Shown piece after piece: positions 24,715 through 34,371 of a stretch of DNA of 64,000 bases. Every line of letters starts with the position of its first letter. Position 1 is the stretch's first letter. The position numbers and the translations under genes were made by a program. The stretch comes from Liolophura sinensis. Taxonomy: Eukaryota > Mollusca > Polyplacophora > Chitonida > Chitonidae. The notes under the pieces are model-generated. The model did no database searches. It was not told the DNA's origin and worked only from the letters and a program-made list of their open reading frames with translations. The stretch covers positions 23,693,604 through 23,757,603 of the forward strand of contig NC_088296.1 of the NCBI RefSeq assembly GCF_032854445.1, written 5' to 3'.

Positions 24715-24920
24715 TATTTACTTATTTATTTATCTCATTGGCGTTTTACGCCGGGCTCAAGAATATTCCACTTGTACTACAGCGGTCAGCATTATGGTAG
24801 GGGGAAACTGGACAGAGCCCGGAGGAAATCCATGACCATCCGCAGGTTGCTGCCTGACCTTCCCACGTAGAGCTGGAGAGGTTTGAGCATGAGCTGGACT
24901 TGAACTCACAGCTACCGTAC
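24715..24920 (-). repeat. SINE, 3' two-thirds
   Basis: Tail, GCGTTTTACGCCGGGCTCAA, CCATCCGCAGGTTGCTGCCT and AGCTGGACTTGAACTCACAG; the head is truncated. Confidence 0.82.
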
Positions 24921-25054
24921 ATGATACATGTAACCAAACATATAAGTATATACGTGTACGTATGCTTGGGGCTTAACATCGTACTTAGCAATTTTTCAGT
25001 CATGTGACTATGAGGAGTCATTAGGTGTATATATACCATGTCTTCTTGTGGCAG

Positions 25055-25280
25055 GGTGAGTTCATGTTGCAGCCACTGAAGTATCATGCTGAAGACACCA
25101 AGCAGGACTCCCCACCCAGTCATGTTATACTGACACCGAGCCAACCAGTCCTGCTTTCTTGCTCTGGACTATAAATCTCTGTGCTGAGCACCTAGCCAGG
25201 CAGCAACAAGTACATGTGCACCTACCATTTTTAAAGTCTTTGGCACATGCATGACCTGAATCAGGATAAGATGGTAGTGT
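25055..25280. repeat. Interspersed repeat family 2, copy 2
   Basis: GCAGCCACTGAAGTATCATG, CCAACCAGTCCTGCTTTCTT, AGGCAGCAACAAGTACATGT, in the same order as copy 1. The tRNA-like end is degraded. Confidence 0.68.
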
Positions 25281-25535
25281 TCTGTGCTAGACACTCAATG
25301 CTGTTTAGCTTCAGCATCACTTAATAACACACTTCAGCAGTTTACCCAGTGAATCATCTAACACCATGATACATGTACATGTACCACTTTTAAAGTCTTT
25401 GGTACATGCATGACCTGAATCAGGAGTGAGATGGTAGTGTTCCTTGCTAGACACTCAATGCTGTTTAGCTTCAGCATCACTTAATAACACACTTCAGCAG
25501 TTTACCCAGTGAATCATCTAACACCACGATACATG
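25231..25535. repeat. About 152 bp direct duplication
   Basis: CTTTGGCACATGCATGACCT through GTGAATCATCTAACACCATG is repeated nearly identically. Confidence 0.93.
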
Positions 25536-26335
25536 TATTCCATTACAATCAATCCATGTACAGTACTTGTATACATCTAACGCATTAATACTGTGTTGTA
25601 ATCTACACATCTACATTGTACATGTACCCAGATGCCTTCTAGAGTAAAGAAACTTTTTCTCTCTTTGTATCAGAGCATGGACTTTGTTTGTCTAACCCTA
25701 ATCAATTCCAAGCCCAGAGCTTTGACTAATGCTGGGCCCTTACACTGCCACCATGTACAAGCGCCTGAGCTAACAAGGGCCTCTTTCAACTCCTCTGCCT
25801 TTTTAATTGCCACTTTTAACAGTATCATCTCTGGTTCACTGAGGTCCAACAGGAATGACAAACAAGGCTGATCCATTTATTCAATTAAGATGTGTCTTTG
25901 TGCCCGAGCAAAGTGATGACTGGGGTTGACCTGAGATAAAGCTAACATTGCAGTCAATTCCAAAAATGAAAGATGTGTTTAACAATTTAACATTTAACCA
26001 GAGCTGTGGTGTGAAAGGATGATTTTTTTTTTCTTTTTTTAATTATAACTAAATATAAAGTATTAACATCAGCTACAGCCAGACAGAGTAAATTAAAATG
26101 TAACTTTACAGCACTGGGTTTATCGATATGTAAATTACAATGTGTCCTTTACAGGCAACTAAATGCACAATTTAATAGAATAAACAGCTTTTAGAAGCCT
26201 ACAAAAATTAACTTGCCTATTTTGAAAACCCTGAACTAATTAACATGAACGTATATGTACATGTACATGTAACATGTAGCATTTCTTACTGTATGTAATC
26301 ACGCTATGCAGCGTTCATGTATACATGCAAGATTG

Positions 26336-26580
26336 GCATGCCAGCATGGCACAATGACCCACAAGCCACCAATGCGCAATGAACAATGTGCTCACTGTGA
26401 GTTCAAGTCCAGCTCATGCTGGCTTCCTCTCCCGTCATACATGGTAAAGTCTGCCAGAAACCTGTGGATGGTCGTGGGTTTCCCCTCAGGCTTTACCCAG
26501 CTTACTCCCAACAAAATGCTGGCCGGCATCGTATGAAATATTCTTCATTCCGGAATAAAATACCAATTAAATAAACACAT
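26336..26580 (+). repeat. SINE, near full length, diverged
   Basis: GTGAGTTCAAGTCCAGCTCA, TGGATGGTCGTGGGTTTCCC and the ACCAATTAAATAAACACA tail; the head is degraded. Confidence 0.8.
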
Positions 26581-27036
26581 AATGTATGATGTCAGAAACA
26601 ATAGACTTTAAACTAAAACCTGGAGAATTTCCGTCTGCAGTTTTCATGAAAGTATGACTAGTTGGGCACACAAAGAAAAAAAGATGCATAAGAACAGACA
26701 TTACTGCTCGGTAATGATGTACTGCATGACAACTGGGTTGTTAATTTTGATCAATAAAGAGAATATAATTTTTTTTTTCATTGTGAAATGGAATGAGATT
26801 TAAAATTATGGTTGACACCTCTGGCACTGAAATGTTACAATGTCTAGGAATGTTGTAATATTATGCTTAAAGGCGCTCATTATCTAGGGTACAGAAATCT
26901 TGAAATTTTACACACTTAACATTACAACTTTCAAGCTATTTTTGTTTCCTACATGTATTTGAAATGTGTACCCAGACTGAAATGTAAATATTAGGCTCAC
27001 TTACTCATACATGTATTAGCCTAAGGCAGCTGGCAC

Positions 27037-27223
27037 AACCTAATTCTTGTCATTTTTAGGACAGATATTAGAAGAGCCAAAAAAAAACAAAGAATTACAT
27101 TTCTCTTTTGGAAAAGTCTAGCCATGTGAAACAAAAGAAGCTACAAACACTCCTGTTACAATTACATGTATATTGGCTAAGAAGAGCAGATCAGGTGTTC
27201 CAAAACTCAGAAGAATTATGGTA
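27037..27223 (+). mobile_element. MITE-B copy
   Basis: Same order of motifs as the other copies: left ACCTAATTCTTGTCATTTTT, internal CTAGCCATGTGAAACAAAAG, right CAGGTGTTCC..AATTATGGTA. Confidence 0.75.
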
Positions 27224-27834
27224 CGTTTTTAAGAAGGCAGAAATATTATGAACGCCTCGGGACTGCCTTCAAAAGTAATTTCAACATATTGTAATTCCAT
27301 GAACATCATCACGCCTGATACATGATACCTGATACATACACTGCATGATACAGAAGGTCATGAAGTACTTTCTGAATGATTATCATGTTATTACAGCCTA
27401 AAGAACTTCCCAGGGGAAAGACTAAGAATACTTCCTCCTGACCTCATTTGAACCATACTTTAATGACAAGTATGTATTACATGTAGAGGTGAAAATCTTA
27501 CAACTAAAAATTTTAAATTATAAATGTGACAAAATCTGTCTAAATCTGGCAAAATTCTCACTGAGCTAATCAAAACAAAATTTATACCCAAACTTTCTTT
27601 TCACATTTTTGATAACGATGTTAGAGTCTACATCAAAACAATTCAAGAAATAAATCATGAGTTGTTACCCAGACAGAAACTTAGTGATGGAGAAAATCTC
27701 TTGTACATGACAGTCAGTTTTATAGAAAGGTAGAATGAGGCAGGCTGAATATATACACCTGGAACAGCGTGCACCCCGACAACCCGCCTCAACAATACTT
27801 AAAGCTGAAGACACATGTAAATCGCCGTATGTGG

Positions 27835-27978
27835 CAAGGCGCATCAGTTACCTGCAGATGGTGGTGGGTTTCCCTTGTGGCCCTGCCCGATTTCTTCCCA
27901 CCATAATGCTGGTCGCCGTTGTATAAGTGAAATATTCTTCAGCACGGTGTAAAATACGAATCAAATAAAGAAATAAAT
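27835..27978 (+). repeat. SINE, 3' half
   Basis: GCAGATGGTGGTGGGTTTCC to AATCAAATAAAGAAATAAAT. Confidence 0.8.
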
Positions 27979-29672
27979 ACACATGTACATGAACAACAGA
28001 TACACACACATGTACGTTTAAGCAAGCGACATCTTTAATATCTTTAACCGAACAAGCCATGAGAGTCAAAACAAATTAATTGTACACCCATCCAAAATAC
28101 AGTAATATGTGATTCAAATTTTAGTGTAAACAAAATAAATCCAGGAAGTAAAAAAAAAAAAATTACCAAAAGTTATACCCAGATTTGAACTGTTAGCCAA
28201 TCACTTACTTTTATTGTTAGTGATAAACCTGACCTAGTGTATTGTAGTCTACTTCATATATTGTAGATCATAGAACCTGCAGACAATTATTTCACAATAT
28301 GTAACAAATGAAGCGCTCGACCACAGCACAATGCTCCAAAAACAAGACCCTGCCTACAACAAGGTAACATTTCGTAAGGTATTATTTGAAATAATGCCTT
28401 AATATACAATTTGTCAAAGACATAATTTTTGTGCAATTTGTACAGCATGCATGTACCTAAATTTACACACATGTACACTGCATGCAGATCCATCCACACT
28501 GAAGGTTGTCAGCATATAACCAACCTTAACAGCAAGGAGAAATTAGTCACAGCTTTACCTTATACCTTAAAACTATGGACCCATGGACCCAGCCATTCAC
28601 CAAGATCACCTTACCCTGTGTTAGTGTACATGCCGTGCTCACCCATTAGTCAGCGAAGTGTAGGAGTGCTCAGTCATTTCAATCATGTACATATATATAC
28701 AATACATGTGGGCATTTATTCAAACTTTTCCAAAAGGCTGGTAAACAAATGTAATATTCTACTTTCAACACTATTAATATGTTCCCAAAATTTGAAGAAT
28801 TAGGGCTCATGCACTACTGTAGAATACAAGTACATGTATGTAGGTATGTATGTATGTATTCCAACTCAAGTTTGTATAAAAAAAGAAACCAGAAAAAAAT
28901 TTAGGGCCATGAAACAGACACTGTTATGCCTGTAGAGTGGTCTACATCCACAGTATAAACATGTCAGTTTTCCAGAGCATAGCAGCCTTCTGCTGTCATG
29001 AGTGTCCTTTAGATAGTCTGAACATTTCAACCTTTAGTAACTGTTTAATACATCCAATTGCTTTTAATTCAGCCACCTACTCTTAAGTTGTGACCTCTTT
29101 CTCTAACATTAAATGAAACCCCTAATTTTCTAGCATTAAATTGCTTTTTTTTTTTTTCAAGGTACATGTATATCAGAAATTACCTGGACAAAAAGCTTTT
29201 CCAAACAGAACAAACACCACAGCCTCATACAACTGTGTGTAGTGTATGATACATCTTTGTAACAATGTACATGTACATGCAGATCACAAACTTTTTAACA
29301 TAAAGCTGCCGCTCAATCATTTATATCAAAGGTATATATATATATGTCCACATTCATGTACCCATCATTGAAGTATTATCCGGTGTTTATTTATACTGTC
29401 CAATTCAGTAAGCTCAACACCAAGCCGTAAGATAGTTGAATAGTCAAACCAGGAAATCATTAATGCAAGATTCATCAGTTCTGTCAGAAATACTGTATAC
29501 GCAAAACCACCCTATGAACTTGTCCAGGTTAAACCAAGCATACTACACGTATGAATCAGCCTCAGTGTACCACCCAGTCTGTTAGCCTTCAAGCTGCTCA
29601 TGAATAATCAGTCCTCATCAGCTTATCTGTGCTTCCGTCAAAGGGCGGCTACACATACAGGCATAAACACAC

Positions 29673-29889
29673 AACCCTAATCCCTCACATCATTTGCATA
29701 AGACACAGCAACTTTCTGCGTAATTTATATACATTTTAAGCTGATTCTGGATACAAAACTTCATTGGCTGGAATGGCCCATTTCATTGCTTCACAAAAAG
29801 TATAATTTTACCATGTACACAGAGTAATGCCTTCAGATTATGCTTGAATGAACACCTTGCAAAGATGCAAAAAAGTTTAAGAATTACCA
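29673..29889 (+). mobile_element. MITE-A copy
   Basis: Left ACCCTAATCCCTCACATC, right AAAAAAGTTTAAGAATTACC. Internal CAGAGTAATGCCTTCAGATT is shared with the copies at 10269 and 56106. Confidence 0.72.
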
Positions 29890-29994
29890 GCGTAAGTGTT
29901 TTCACAGAAAACTTCCAGACTATTACAGTCATACACAGGTGTGTTCACCATGACAACTTAAGTGTACATGTACATGTCGCGCTTTCTTGTAACA

Positions 29995-30185
29995 GTTCAT
30001 GCCGCCACTGAAGTATCATGCCGAAGACACCAGACATGACACCCCACCCATTCACATTATACTAACAATGGGTCAACCAGTCCTGTTTCCATGCTCTAAC
30101 CTCTCAGTGCCAATCGCCAAGCAAAGCAGCAGCAAGTACCATTTGTATGACCCAAACCGCTCTAGCCATTAGGCCACTGAAGCAG
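29995..30185. repeat. Interspersed repeat family 2, copy 3
   Basis: GCCGCCACTGAAGTATCATG, TCAACCAGTCCTGTTTCCAT, AGCAAGTACCATTTGTATGA and GCTCTAGCCATTAGGCCACT (tRNA-like end). Confidence 0.68.
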
Positions 30186-30352
30186 TCAGAACCATAGTAG
30201 AAGACCTCACCTAAGAAAAAAACACACGCCATCATGTCCTCACCTTCAGATGTTGACAGTACAACATGCCCTAAAGGGAAAAGCAACAACGTAAGGCTAA
30301 GCACCTTCCATCGCACGGAATTAGGCAATTCGTGACGTGTCAAGGTGGGAAC

Positions 30353-30589
30353 ATGGTGGCCAGTAAGGGAGAGGGAGATATTTTGTTCCTTGTGAGATGG
30401 TGGTTGGAGTTTGAATTTATTCAGTTTCCACCAGTTTCTTGCTTGCCCAGATTTACAAGGGATGACACATGGGGATATCTATCTAGAATCGATAGTTCAG
30501 ACGACTGTGAGTACGGACAGACACATTATTTGGTGGCCAACAGTAGTATATTGAAGCCAGTACGGGAAGTACACAGGTGTTCAAGGTAA
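30353..30589 (+). other. Unassigned ORF/possible exon ending at a donor
   Basis: ATG at 30353 in a good context (AACATGG) opens 78 codons. They include an aromatic stretch (LVRWWLEFEFIQFPPVSCLP) and a polar part (SRIDSSDDCEYGQTHYLVAN). The frame ends TCA-AG|G-TAA, where AAG|GTAAGC is a good donor at 30587/30588. CRE-like TGACGTGT lies 20 nt upstream. The family was not recognised. It lies inside tropomodulin intron 1 on the opposite strand; if spliced into DNAH6 exon 2 it would stop after a few codons. Confidence 0.3.
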
Positions 30590-30989
30590 GCTTATGGAAC
30601 AAGACTGGGCTTAGATAGTATATGTATACGTAATCACAGCCCTACAGTGCTAACTGTATGTCTGTTCATGATCAACTGTGATTTTGTGATGATCATATCC
30701 TTCAAACTGAAGTAAACCCACCAATATTAATAACTTTCTCCCTTTTCGAATGTCAAGGTAACTTTCCGTCAGTGTGTAAACACTAACAGTTACTAACCCG
30801 TAGCCGGCACCCCGGGCAAAAGTTCTCATGTTTATTTTTACCAGCGCTGGATCGAATTTAGACCGTCAGTGGCCCAGTTTTCGTCCCATCAGGTTGACAT
30901 GTTGATACCAATTTACAACCGATATCACATATACAGAACTGAATAATTTACACAAACACACGAATACAAAGAGGTCAGTGAAATCTTAC

Positions 30990-31110
30990 CTTAACACGCC
31001 TGGTTATTTCCTACCAACGCAACCTTGACAATCTTTCGATACGAGTCACCGACCCTCAAGCCTGAAACTCTCGTGCAAGCGAGAGATCGCGAGGAGCATA
31101 ACTTGGGAGT
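30990..31110 (-). other. TMOD: Putative noncoding first exon of tropomodulin
   Basis: The coding-start exon of tropomodulin is preceded by a splice acceptor, so an upstream 5'UTR exon must exist. At 30990/30989 the minus strand reads TTAAG|GTAAGA, a strong donor, at the edge of a CpG-richer block that looks like a promoter. The left edge is the donor; the right edge (transcription start) is a guess. This makes intron 1 about 22.7 kb. Confidence 0.5.
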
Positions 31111-31380
31111 TTTTGTTGTAAATTTACAGTATAACTGTGCTTTAGTAAAATTTAATGATTATATATATATATATATAATTTGAAGAAATAATGTCTATTT
31201 TATGTTTAAAATTTCCGTCTGCCTTCGGCATTCTTCGATTCTGTTGCTATGGAAGGTAAACCAATATGGCGGACTAGCAATCCGCCAAGCCAAACACTGC
31301 GAAGGGGAATGAATATTTTAGTATTTTCTCAGGGATAAGGTGTTAATACATGCCTGCTAGGTAGAAGGGCATAGATTGTT
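31020..31380. promoter_or_regulatory. Divergent tropomodulin/DNAH6 promoter region
   Basis: The first-exon donors of the two genes lie 390 bp apart and point away from each other. The interval is CpG-richer than its surroundings and lacks a TATA box. Visible motifs are GTTGCTATGGAA at 31243-31254 (resembles the RFX X-box half-site found at ciliary genes), AATATGGCGG at 31263-31272 (YY1-like, typical of TATA-less starts), a GGCGGA/TCCGCC inverted repeat (31268-31286) and a CTCTCG...CGAGAG hairpin (31068-31085). An (AT)n tract lies at about 31157-31178. The function is inferred from position and motifs. Confidence 0.55.
31290..31380 (+). other. DNAH6: Putative noncoding first exon of DNAH6
   Basis: A perfect donor GTAAGT begins at 31381 just downstream of the CpG-rich promoter block, and the next exon (34044) opens with 19 nt of 5'UTR. 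The left edge is unknown. Intron 1 (31381-34043) contains SINE copies at 32150-32295, 33555-33700 and 33805-34028 and AT-rich sequence. Confidence 0.45.
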
Positions 31381-32149
31381 GTAAGTACCTTTCTTTACAC
31401 GCAATGGTTTTGTTAATTTAAATGTTGCTTGATCGATTTCATACATTAATGATGTAGAAGACAGAGAAGCTTAGATATTGAAGTTAAGCAGTAGGCCTAC
31501 TGAAATGTCCAATCACTATTCAAATTCAGCTCATGATTGCATTAATAGCTACTGGTTTTCGTTCGATATGCATTTCTAATGGACTGTGAATAGGTTAGTT
31601 TAAGACTGTAGTTTGTGATCCATACCTTTTTGACATTTGTTCAGTTGAGTTAATTTGACTTAATTAGAGCTAGATGTATCTATAATTCCAAAGTTATGAA
31701 CACAATCAGGTCACTGTGTTTTGTAGACCTCTTGGTCAGTTATGAAAGAAGTCAAAAATGTATGACAAAACAGAATTCAAAGCTGATAAGCACTATTATA
31801 GTTCTATATCTGTGGCCGCTTAGTTAATATGATTGATAAGGCCCGCTTACAGTTCTGTGAGGATAATCATTTTTGTGTGATAAAACAACCCTGGAACTAA
31901 GTTGTGGGACAATGACAGTATTTTGACAGGGGTTACCTGTTTGGTACATGACAAAATTGCCATGTGAACTTTCCTAGTAATGTGGGACAGGGTATTGAGA
32001 AAATTTTTAATTTATTTTCTAATTTGTAATATGGGACTACAGTCACTGGCCAAGTGATTATTTCATATTGTCCCAGTAATTTACTTGCTGATGCAGTTGG
32101 AGAATTCAAAACTGTTAACATAGTAGTAACCATAAGATGTGACAAGATG

Positions 32150-32295
32150 TATTTATTTGATTGGTGTTATATGCTATACTCAAGAATATTTCACTTATAC
32201 AACAGCTGTCTGCATTATTGTGAGAGGCATAGCCTGGAGGAAACTCATGACCATCCGCAGGTTGCAGACAGACCTTACCACATACAAATATGATG
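32150..32295 (-). repeat. SINE, 3' half in DNAH6 intron 1
   Basis: TATTTGATTGGTGTTATATG, TCAAGAATATTTCACTTATA, ACCATCCGCAGGTTGCAGAC; diverged. Confidence 0.75.
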
Positions 32296-33554
32296 TAGAT
32301 TGACCAGTTGTCACTCAGCCATTACCCTTAATGTACATCAGTACACATCACTATAGATTCCACCTCTTCATATTATTTTATTATTTTTTTTTTTTTTGTA
32401 ATAATCAGATTGCAGGAATTTAAAGGGAAAACATTTGTGCATTTTCATTCTGTATATATAACATGAGTGGCAATATCATGTTATAGCACCTCACCTTTTT
32501 TTTTATCTACTAGTTCAGCCTGGTATCATATATTGTATGTATGGCATCCTAAGGAACAGAGGGAAACCTCTGTAGACTGCGCATTTCTTTTTCATATACC
32601 CCTCAACAAAGTGACCATGCCCTTTTGTCAATCCATTATAACCCCTAATAAAACATTGATGAATGTTTCCACGTTGTTGAGACGGAATTATCTAGCATAT
32701 ATTAGTCGTGATATACAGTAGACTGTGCATTTCTTTTAAATATACCGTAGTCTATACAGCAGGAAAGAACACTGTGCCTGATATAATTCCTGCAGTATGA
32801 GGGGTTAAATGACATCCAATGAAATGCACTGGAGGCAGACGCCGGCCACAGGCATGATTAATCCAGGAAAAATACATGGGGTGTTATAACACATTACTGT
32901 GTATTATTAAAAAAGCTGCCTCAGCATTATGTTATACATTTATACAATGATACTGTTATATACATGTACCAGTAAATAGCTTGTAATGCTTTGTCAGGTT
33001 TCCAAAATTGCTAAATCATGTTTTATACTGATACATAAATCCTATACTGTGTTTGTTTCTTGTTTGACCTGGGTTATATAAGAGTGAGAAATTGGCATAC
33101 ATAATCCAGTCAATGGTGCATGTATAGTAGTGAAGAAAGATGCTTTGGGCCATCTCAACTTACTGTACATGTTCTGTTATATGCTTTTAACTCGGGACAG
33201 TAGATTAAGACATTTACATAGGAACTATATCTGAACTGCCGTTTTATACTATAGCAGTTCTACTACTGCTTTGGTGTTATTCACAGCTATAAGACTGTGT
33301 ACAGGTTATAGTACTTGACCCCGAGGGATCTTAAGAAGAAAAAAAAGAATGTGTTATTGAAACTAATGCTTCTTGTCAGTTCATGGTTTTATTTCTGTAA
33401 TATTGTTTTGTCGATTTGAAGCTTTGATTTCTTATTTTCCAAAAAAAAAAAAAAAAAAATGAAGCCTATTAGCCAGTTAGTTTTTCATTTTTGTTTTACG
33501 TAAAAAATAATTGAAATTCTTCAAAAACGTATCAATGTGATTTTGTGCCAGAGG

Positions 33555-33700
33555 CCTTTAAGCCTATAACCTCCCATCAGTGTGAGCACAGTTCATGCTA
33601 GCTTCCTCTCCAGCTGCAGATGGAAAGGTCTTCCAGCAAGTTGTGGAGGATAAATTTCACCAAACCTATACGTGAAATACAGTGTAGAACTCTAATCAGT
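33555..33700 (+). repeat. SINE, highly diverged
   Basis: GTTCATGCTAGCTTCCTCTC, GGAAAGGTCTTCCAGCAAGT and a degraded 3' end. Confidence 0.6.
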
Positions 33701-33804
33701 TGAAACAGTAAATTTATACCCGTGTCCCTGTTATGGACGCCATGAGACCAATGATGTAGCACCATAAAATCAACATGTCGGAGTGAAGAATTTATTTCGT
33801 TGTT

Positions 33805-34028
33805 CCTCAATTGGTTAGTACGCTAGCGCAACATAATGACCCAGGAGCCTGTCACCAATGCGATCGCTGTGAGTTCAGGTTCAGCCCATGCCGGATTCCT
33901 CTCCGGCTATACGTGGGAAGGTCTGCCAGCAACCGGCGGATGGGTTTCCCCCGGGCTCTGCCATAATGCTGGCCATTGTCGTATGAAATATTCTTGAGTA
34001 AAACACCAATCAAATAAATAAATAAATT
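33805..34028 (+). repeat. SINE abutting DNAH6 exon 2
   Basis: Head AATTGGTTAGTACGCTAGCG, body TGGGAAGGTCTGCCAGCAAC, tail AATCAAATAAATAAATAAAT ending 15 nt before the exon 2 acceptor. Confidence 0.85.
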
Positions 34029-34043
34029 TCGCTGTTCCAACAG

Positions 34044-34371
34044 GTACATGTAAACACAAGTGATGTCAGCCCAGGACCCCCGAGCTCGGTACCACTTCCC
34101 TGTTCAGATGGAAGGGAAGAATGTACACGGGATATCTGATGTTTCCAAGTCCCTGGACACTGGGTCAATGGATACAAGTGAACGAAAACACAATGGCCAA
34201 GCCGTGAGCAAAAGTTTTGTCAAAATGGATGCAGAGCAGCTCAAGTCTCGCCTCTACTCGTACGGCCCACAGCAAGCCCCACCTAATCCACATGCCCTTC
34301 AGTTTAATAGAGTAACAAAGGCCCAGCTGAACAAAGCTATGAAGACAAATGTTCCTAAGCTTGAGCCTCTG
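34044..34371 (+). CDS. DNAH6: DNAH6 exon 2: 5'UTR end and residues 1-103
   Basis: The acceptor TTCCAACAG ends at 34043, directly against the A-rich tail of a SINE. Start ATG at 34063 ([12 protein letters not shown]). It ends TNVPKLEPL before donor GTAAGT, phase 0. Residues 80-103 resemble the human DNAH6 VTKAQ..KLEPL region. Intron 2 (34372-36823) holds a SINE, a second SINE-like element with target duplication, a 62 bp x 15 array and a MITE. Confidence 0.85.

Larger units (their letters stand above)
8303..30989 (-). other. TMOD: Tropomodulin intron 1 (22.7 kb, repeat-rich)
   Basis: No conserved protein-coding exon was recognised here on either strand. The stretch holds SINEs (8454-8718, 9310-9395, 9466-9545, 16565-16838, 18781-18890, 24715-24920, 26336-26580, 27835-27978), several MITEs, minisatellites (30 bp at 10.5 kb, 110 bp at 14.7 kb, 84 bp at 20.6 kb, about 150 bp at 25.2 kb) and many TACATGTACATGTA runs. 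Between these the DNA is AT-rich and featureless, apart from an unresolved ORF pair at 23.75-24.04 kb and a + strand ORF ending in a donor at 30.35-30.59 kb. Confidence 0.6.

Noticed and set aside
25670-25876. Minus-strand 68-codon ORF (KKAEELKEAL helix) as an extra exon
   Set aside because: No convincing acceptor and donor pair was found and no family is recognised. Kept only as background.
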